DNA of 64,000 nt from Siphonodentalium dalli (taxonomy: Eukaryota; Mollusca; Scaphopoda; Gadilida; Siphonodentaliidae), in contig CP136066.1 of assembly GCA_032622095.1 (NCBI GenBank), forward strand, positions 56,568,609 to 56,632,608, in the 5' to 3' direction. Shown here one piece after another: positions 58,392 to 64,000 of the stretch. Position numbers and translations under genes: made by a program. The number at the start of each line of letters is the position of its first letter. Position 1 is the stretch's first letter. The notes under the pieces were generated by a model that saw only the letters and a program-made list of their open reading frames with translations, was not told where the DNA came from and did no database searches.

Positions 58392-60185
58392 ATTTGTTTG
58401 ATAAAACATTATCCCAACCGATTTTGACTAGCTGGTTTACCTCGAAGGAAATATGGTCTACACACTTTAATGTGCATCTTTAATGAAATGAAAATGTCCA
58501 AACTACTCGCAGTAGGTAAGTGTGCCAAAAATATTAATCAGTAAAAAATCACCACTAGGAAGAAAATGGAGAGATATATATATACAAACATTGCTCTTTT
58601 CTATATTAATGGCAAACAAGTTCTGTTTATATAACAGTGGTTTCAACTTGCCATATTTTGTGATTGGAGAACTATCAATAATGAATAATATAAGAAACTA
58701 CATGTAATGTTATCCAGTTCTCAGTGTTCTTCTTACTGCTGATGTTTTAAAGATGTCTAATTATATATTTATTGCACATATGCCCACTGCGAGCATAGTT
58801 GGTGCCTTTAAACTTTTAAGGCTTACATGATTCACAATTTCATAAATAACTTATTATCATACATACCATTCGATGTGCAGCCTCTCCGGCTGACCTGTCC
58901 ATACTGTCAGCCAGAGAGGACACACATCGAATGGTGGGTGTGATTATAAGTGATTAAAGTGGTGTTCCTTTTCAGGAATGGAAAGATTCATTCTTCAATT
59001 TATAGTTGATGTATTCATTAGTCTTGTTTGTAAAGCATCCTTGCGCACAGATGTGGCTGATCATTGGGTCCAGGATACCAAAATCTAGGCCATATTTTAA
59101 TATGTTTGTATGGGGATAACTCTAAATTACCTTGCTGAGAATGAATGTAGATTAGGGTGCAGATAATTAATGTGATATATTTCTTATTCAAGATATAGAC
59201 ATATTTATTTCTTATACCAATCATAAATGTTGCATAAATGGCATATTATCGTGCTTCTACAGTAATGCCCAAAGTAATTGACCACTTAACCACAGCAGAA
59301 TTATGGGTAATTTTTCAGGATTTAGTCGGAAATATGGCTTGTAACCATTCATCGGAAAGGTATAAGTATGTAAACAAAGCCAATATATGTTACATAAATT
59401 GGGTTTGCTTGCCATGGAGTACAATCTTGATGATAACATGCTATTTATGCAATATTTATCATATTTAACATAATCTGTCTATATTACAACTTTCTTTCTG
59501 TTTATGGTGTTTTGAACAAATGTAATTATTATAACATAAATATGCACCACCAACACTGTGCCCATCCGCTCAATACCAATAAACAAATTTCATTAAAAAG
59601 TTCTGTTTTGAAAGAGTGTCTTGTCTGAGAGCCATAACTCAGGTTAAAAAAATAGAAGAACAATATTAATGTTATAACTTAATCGATATATTGTTGTAGA
59701 AGAAGTACACAATGAAACTATATGGATTCCAGCGACATTTGTTCGGTTATTGTACCAATGGTCGCTATTAAAGTCCCATTTCTTGTATGCCATATTTCAC
59801 CTCACCGATGGTAAACCCGGAAAACTGTCACCTCAAAAACATAATTCCACTCATTAATTAACTTGTCTGCATGGGGCAAGAAATACTACAGAAAAGACAC
59901 TATTTGTATGATAATTAATTTTGTATGCATTATTTAATACAATTTTGAGTTTTAAAGGGACACCAACACTTTTGTTAATTTTATATAATTTGTCTTGTTG
60001 TAACTAGTCTGGAACCCTTAATGAATCTTTAATGTTATGTTCTTAATGTTATGTATCATATATATATATATATATATATACATGTATTTGGATTGGTTTA
60101 ATATTTAAATCAAATGTTTTGATTAAAATTATTATAACAGGACAATTCATCTTTTGTCAATCATTCTAGGGAAAGAATAATGGTA
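58392..60185. other. No gene seen; one hairpin and family F ends
   Basis: 58862-58937 is a hairpin (CCATTCGATGTG...CCTCTC-x-GGCTGAC / GTCAGCC...GAGG...CACATCGAATGG). 58785-58825 and 59470-59590 resemble family F ends in reverse. 60057-60082 is a (TA)n run. No coding region. Confidence 0.55.
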
Positions 60186-60612
60186 TCTTATTCGAACACT
60201 GATGTTATACAAATTTAACACTGGTGTTATCAAGAAGTAACACTGGTGTTATCAAGAAGTAACACTGGTGTTATCAAGAAGTAACATCAGTGTGATCATA
60301 TTCGAACACTTATGTTAAAATTTTGGGTTCTTAATGCCAAAATGTGTTAATTATCTGTTACATGTGTTCAGAACACATGATTGTGTTAAACTTTTTTTTA
60401 ACACCAGTGTTAAACTATTTTGAACGCAGGTGTTAAATTTTGTAACACTGGTGTTAAAAATTTGATCGCTAGTGTTAGCAATTTTGAATGCCATTATGTG
60501 TTCAAATTATTAACACCAGTGTTAACTTTTTTAACACACGTGTTATTAATTTGAACACATTAATGTGTTAAGTATCTGTTACATGTTTCGAGTTCAAATA
60601 GTTAACACATGG
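60186..60612. repeat. Cluster of AACAC / GTGTT words with a 22-bp tandem repeat
   Basis: TAACACTGGTGTTATCAAGAAG is repeated at about 60225-60295 (three full units plus a partial). Around it are many inverted pairs AACAC-x2-GTGTT and single AACA / TGTT words up to 60612. Confidence 0.8.
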
Positions 60613-60793
60613 ATTTACAGTGCTTGCTTTCGGTATTTATGTGTGAACAATGGCTTGGCCATTCTTGAAGATATTATTGCGGGAACACAATGTATATATA
60701 TAACAGCTAACATCGTTGAAGTACCGTAAAATGGGGTGACTTTGTACAGCGAGGTAACATCGTACATTATGAAGCTCTAAGGGTGCAAACACC

Positions 60794-61042
60794 AAGCATT
60801 GAAATAGTGTGTCTGTCATTTGCAGAATGAGGTCCCCAGATGGTGAATTTAGTGATGCTACCCCGCATAGCGGGCTAGCATCACCAAATTCACCCTATGG
60901 GGACCTCATTCTGCTTACACATGAGCAGAATGAGGTTCCCAGAGGGTGAATTTGGTGATGCTAGCCCGCTATGCGGGGTAGCATCACTAAATTCACCCTC
61001 TGGGGACCTCATTATGCAAATGACAGACACTATTTCAAGGCT
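60794..61042. mobile_element. Mutator-like palindromic MITE with 10-bp target duplication
   Basis: Outer inverted repeats AGC-x-TTGAAATAGTG...TCTGTCATTTGC enclose two internal hairpins (60821-60914 and 60925-61016), each with a CCCGC-x-GCGGG-type tip. Flanked by identical TGCAAACACC (60784-60793 and 61043-61052). Target duplications of 9-10 bp are typical of Mutator-like elements; no transposase is encoded. Confidence 0.8.
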
Positions 61043-61052
61043 TGCAAACACC

Positions 61053-62711
61053 TAACGCTTTCGTATGACATAGGCTTTTATAAATCCACTCGTGTTTTAC
61101 TTATCAGCCACATTGTCCTTTATTTTATTCATTCAGCGTTGTTTGAGCTCGAGTACGTTCCAGATATTACCAGGAACGCTCTTTAACGCAGTTGAAAGTT
61201 TTTCTTGGTTTTGTAATGTACGTCAACATTATATACGCACTGATAATTGCATTGAATTACATATTGAAACCAAATCATGACCGATAAACATGCATGTTCA
61301 ATTATGTGGTATAAAATGGGATACAAACTAAAACTCAACCTTTTGGATTTTTCTCAATGGAAACACCCTTGTGTGGGCCTTTCTATTCCGTTGGGGTGAA
61401 GAATACAGGTATAGGTATAATATACCCCCATGGTGTAACCAAGAAAGTACATCGTTCTTCTATTGGGGCCTTTTTCAGTTTTATTTGAGATACGCAGGAA
61501 CTAATGGCAGTAGAAACGCGAAATTTCTAGGGAATGTAGGCATCTAAGGGATAAAAAAAATGAAGTTATCGCGATTTCAGCCCAAACGACTCTTCGCGAA
61601 GTGACATAAAAATACAAATATGGTTGTGTTACTATACTTCCATGGACAAAACATTGCGAAAATGGTCCTTTAATATGCGTTATACCATTTTGCTCTAGGT
61701 TACGATACAATCAGACACGCCAAATGTCGTGACAGTTGAACATGATTTGGGCATCATGGGGAGGGGTGGAATAATATATCAAATGCTACCTACCGATTTG
61801 AACTGAACGTATGGCTGGGGGTCAACGATTGCTCAGTTGGTTGGGAATACGTTGCATTGGACTGTCATAAACCATCCAGTACTACCTCGCTGGTTCGAAC
61901 AATATGACATAAAACCATGCAATATATCTTCTGTCGAAATATCAATTGAAGTCTTACAGCAGGTCACGAAGCATCGATGCCATGGAAGTAGATCTGATTT
62001 CATGAAATCAGACCTCTGGTAGTCGTTTTTCTTATCAACACACGACGAGATTGTATAATAAGATAGACTGTGACTACTAAATAATGTACGTCCAAGCAGA
62101 GATTTCTGTTCATGCCCCTTAAAACATGCCAATAATCCCAGTAACATTTGTTGGCTAAATTCCATACCACATCCTTTAAGAACACTTGGATCAAGATTAT
62201 TCCGGATAATGACAACGGGAATATAATATTAAGTCGTCCTTTGATTTCAGCAATATTAATAACAAAGTGATTCACAATTTGTAACCTTTTCGAAATAGCA
62301 GAGAACAATGATCGAGAAATAAAGGAAATGTTAAACATCGACATTTATCTTCCAATTCTGGTTGCCATTTAGAACGCTGTCTCGGATTATTTGGTAACAA
62401 ATTTCAGAGTGTAACATATCTAAGACGATTCAATATATCAAATTTATCTGATAACGAAGGTCTTGTCATTTGATCTTGAAATAAATGTTCAAACCTGAAA
62501 CGTGAATGTTATAAAATGAATTAAATTTATACCACGATCGCCTATCTTACTATATTATAAATCCATCTGTTTAAATTGTACATTTAATCAACACCTGTTG
62601 ATTAAACGTGCCTACTGTTGATTAAACTTCGCAGAGTGGATTAAACTTTCTCCATACAATTTGAACGGAAAGTGTTTATCCATCGCATTGTAAAAATCGT
62701 GGCATAAACAA
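61053..62711. other. No gene seen
   Basis: No trustworthy frame. GTTGATTAAAC is repeated near 62595-62640. Otherwise plain AT-rich DNA. Confidence 0.5.
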
Positions 62712-62849
62712 AATATACGCATAGTGTTTCTGAATAACAAATTTAATGGGATTGGCGATTTACACCACTCGCTGAAGCTCGTGGTGTAAATCGCCAATCC
62801 CACTCGTGGATTAAATTTGTTATTCAGAAACACTATGCGTATATATTCT
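62712..62849. repeat. Palindromic element PAL-1, copy 2
   Basis: AATATACGCATAGTG...GGCGATTTACACCAC and its complement, loop near 62771-62781. The left arm lacks about 8 bp present in the right arm. Homologous to 28735-28873. Confidence 0.9.
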
Positions 62850-62918
62850 ATATTTAATCATACCTGTATACACAGTTTAAGTTATACCAATTCGAGAGGG
62901 GGTATCACACCTGGTCAA

Positions 62919-63391
62919 GTGGTCCTGCTAATGTCCTATGATGCGGGTGTGTCCTGCTGCATTGCCATGATGCTGTTATGGGCAAACTGATGCTGTTAAC
63001 AAAAAGTACCGTTGTATATTTTTAATTTGTCTTTTTCGCGGTGGTCCGATAATCTGAACATATACAGTAAACGCCATTATGCGTATCAAACATTCAAAAA
63101 TAAACTTATTGCGAAATAGTTTTAATACTGGTTGTATTGTAGTTGTTGAAAATCGACTATAATCAAGATGGTTTTTCGTGTCGATTTGGAAACACCAGCG
63201 CAGGAATTATTATATTTTTCAAAAATATATATGTTCTTGAATGTTTCATACAAACACTGTTTTTTTTTTCTCAAATCGCTCGGATAATCAAACACCGTTT
63301 AAATGACAACTTTAGAAAAAAAAATAGCGGTAGTTGTTCGTAACGGCATCAGTTTGCCCCACCCGCATCATAGCAATTGAGCAGGACCACC
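62919..63391. mobile_element. Inverted-repeat element (MITE-like)
   Basis: Arms GTGGTCCTGC...CTATGATGCGGGTG...GGGCAAACTGATGC-GTTA (from 62919) and its complement (63330-63391); the left arm carries an extra 25 bp or so. Centre non-coding, with a GCGGTGGTCCGATAATC / GATAATCAAACACCG pairing deeper in. Confidence 0.65.
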
Positions 63392-64000
63392 AGCATCAAA
63401 GGCTTTGATTCAAAGCATATTTGTAGGTCCACTTAACCAGAGTATGTATAGGTAAAACAGATATCTGAACAGAAGAGAAAACAATACACATGTACGACGT
63501 GGGCCCGTCATGTCATATACAATGATCTCCACATGCCCTTCAGAACAAAGCATACACGTCACGTTCGGTGGTGTAGATTCCATCTTGTTATGTTGGGTGG
63601 GACACGAATGGGAATGGTGTATGTGATCTTGTTATGTTGGGTGGCATATGAATGGGAGTAGTGTAGATTCCGTCATTTTGTTATATAACGTTGACGTAAC
63701 GCAACGGAAAACGATTAATTCCAGAAAATCCGCATGCGGAATCGATGTTATCGTGGACAATAGAGTTATCGCTCTTCAATCGAGTAAATTTTACCAGAAA
63801 AGCAGAAATAAAATTTGATTGTTGGTGCGTTACATAAATACAAACCATTGAAACGAATTTGACATTCGTTATATGTTGCTCGATGTATGTCATGATGTAT
63901 CAGAGAATGTTATGAGGGATTATCAGTGATAACTTAAATGATATCACCAACGTCTTCGCGATAACACATCAGTTAAATGTATAACTGTTTGGGCAACATA
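63392..64000. other. No gene seen; short tandem repeat
   Basis: 63571-63680 holds two and a half units of 44-46 bp (GTGTAGATTC-CATCTTGTTATG, TTGGGTGG-x-A...GAATGGGA). No coding region. Confidence 0.55.

Overview
The window looks like nuclear DNA of an animal, most likely a marine invertebrate. It is AT-rich, carries BEL/Pao and Gypsy-type LTR elements, CR1/Jockey-like LINEs, hAT and CACTA-like DNA transposons and many palindromic MITEs, and is rich in TACATGTA-type words. A mollusc or other lophotrochozoan is plausible, but the sequence does not settle it. I see no convincing host gene. Essentially every coding stretch is a transposable element or the wreck of one.

Layout. 1-2.6 kb: a broken TNP2/CACTA-like transposase. 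2.9-19.1 kb: a nested pile on the minus strand. A LINE ('LINE-A', copy A) runs from a roughly 930-bp 5' repeat (R2) at 18.2-19.1 kb down to its 3' end at 3.8 kb. It is split by a 4.2-kb LTR element (13.7-17.9 kb), a plus-strand 5'-truncated LINE fragment ('LINE-D', 12.2-13.2 kb), a Helitron-like element ('E1-A', 10.1-11.5 kb) and two smaller inserts. Its 3' end abuts another copy of the repeat (R1). 19.1-25.7 kb: a second, nearly complete minus-strand LINE ('LINE-B') with ORF1 and ORF2. 25.7-33.7 kb: LINE-A copy B, cut off in its endonuclease domain and interrupted by a composite Helitron-like element (27.8-31.6 kb), with R3 at its 5' side. 33.8-44.6 kb: a decayed BEL/Pao element flanked by CAAT. 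It has a hAT element in its 5' LTR (exact 8-bp target duplication) and about 3.3 kb of satellite-like DNA in its integrase. 47.6-51.0 kb: a decayed plus-strand LINE ('LINE-E') whose tail was duplicated (434 bp) around a third LINE ('LINE-C', 51.0-55.6 kb). 56-64 kb: gene-free, with a 39-unit minisatellite, several palindromic MITEs and simple repeats.

LINE-A, -B, -C and -D are related families. Their ORF2 C-termini share a C-x2-C-x9-H-x4-C motif and their 3' ends share a hairpin plus AATAAA. A, B and C also share an RRM-like domain at the end of ORF1, an 11- or 17-nt ORF1/ORF2 overlap, and TADD in place of YADD in the reverse transcriptase.

The observations I would follow first are: the LTR element at 13.7-17.9 kb, which carries 59 nt of mature tRNA-Lys (with CCA) and an inverted pol fragment; two palindromic repeats whose arms differ between copies by paired, compensated changes (28.7 and 62.7 kb); different LINE families joined to the same base of repeat R; a LINE flanked by 434-bp direct repeats; and a Helitron-like family inserted between A and T with empty sites visible in the same window.
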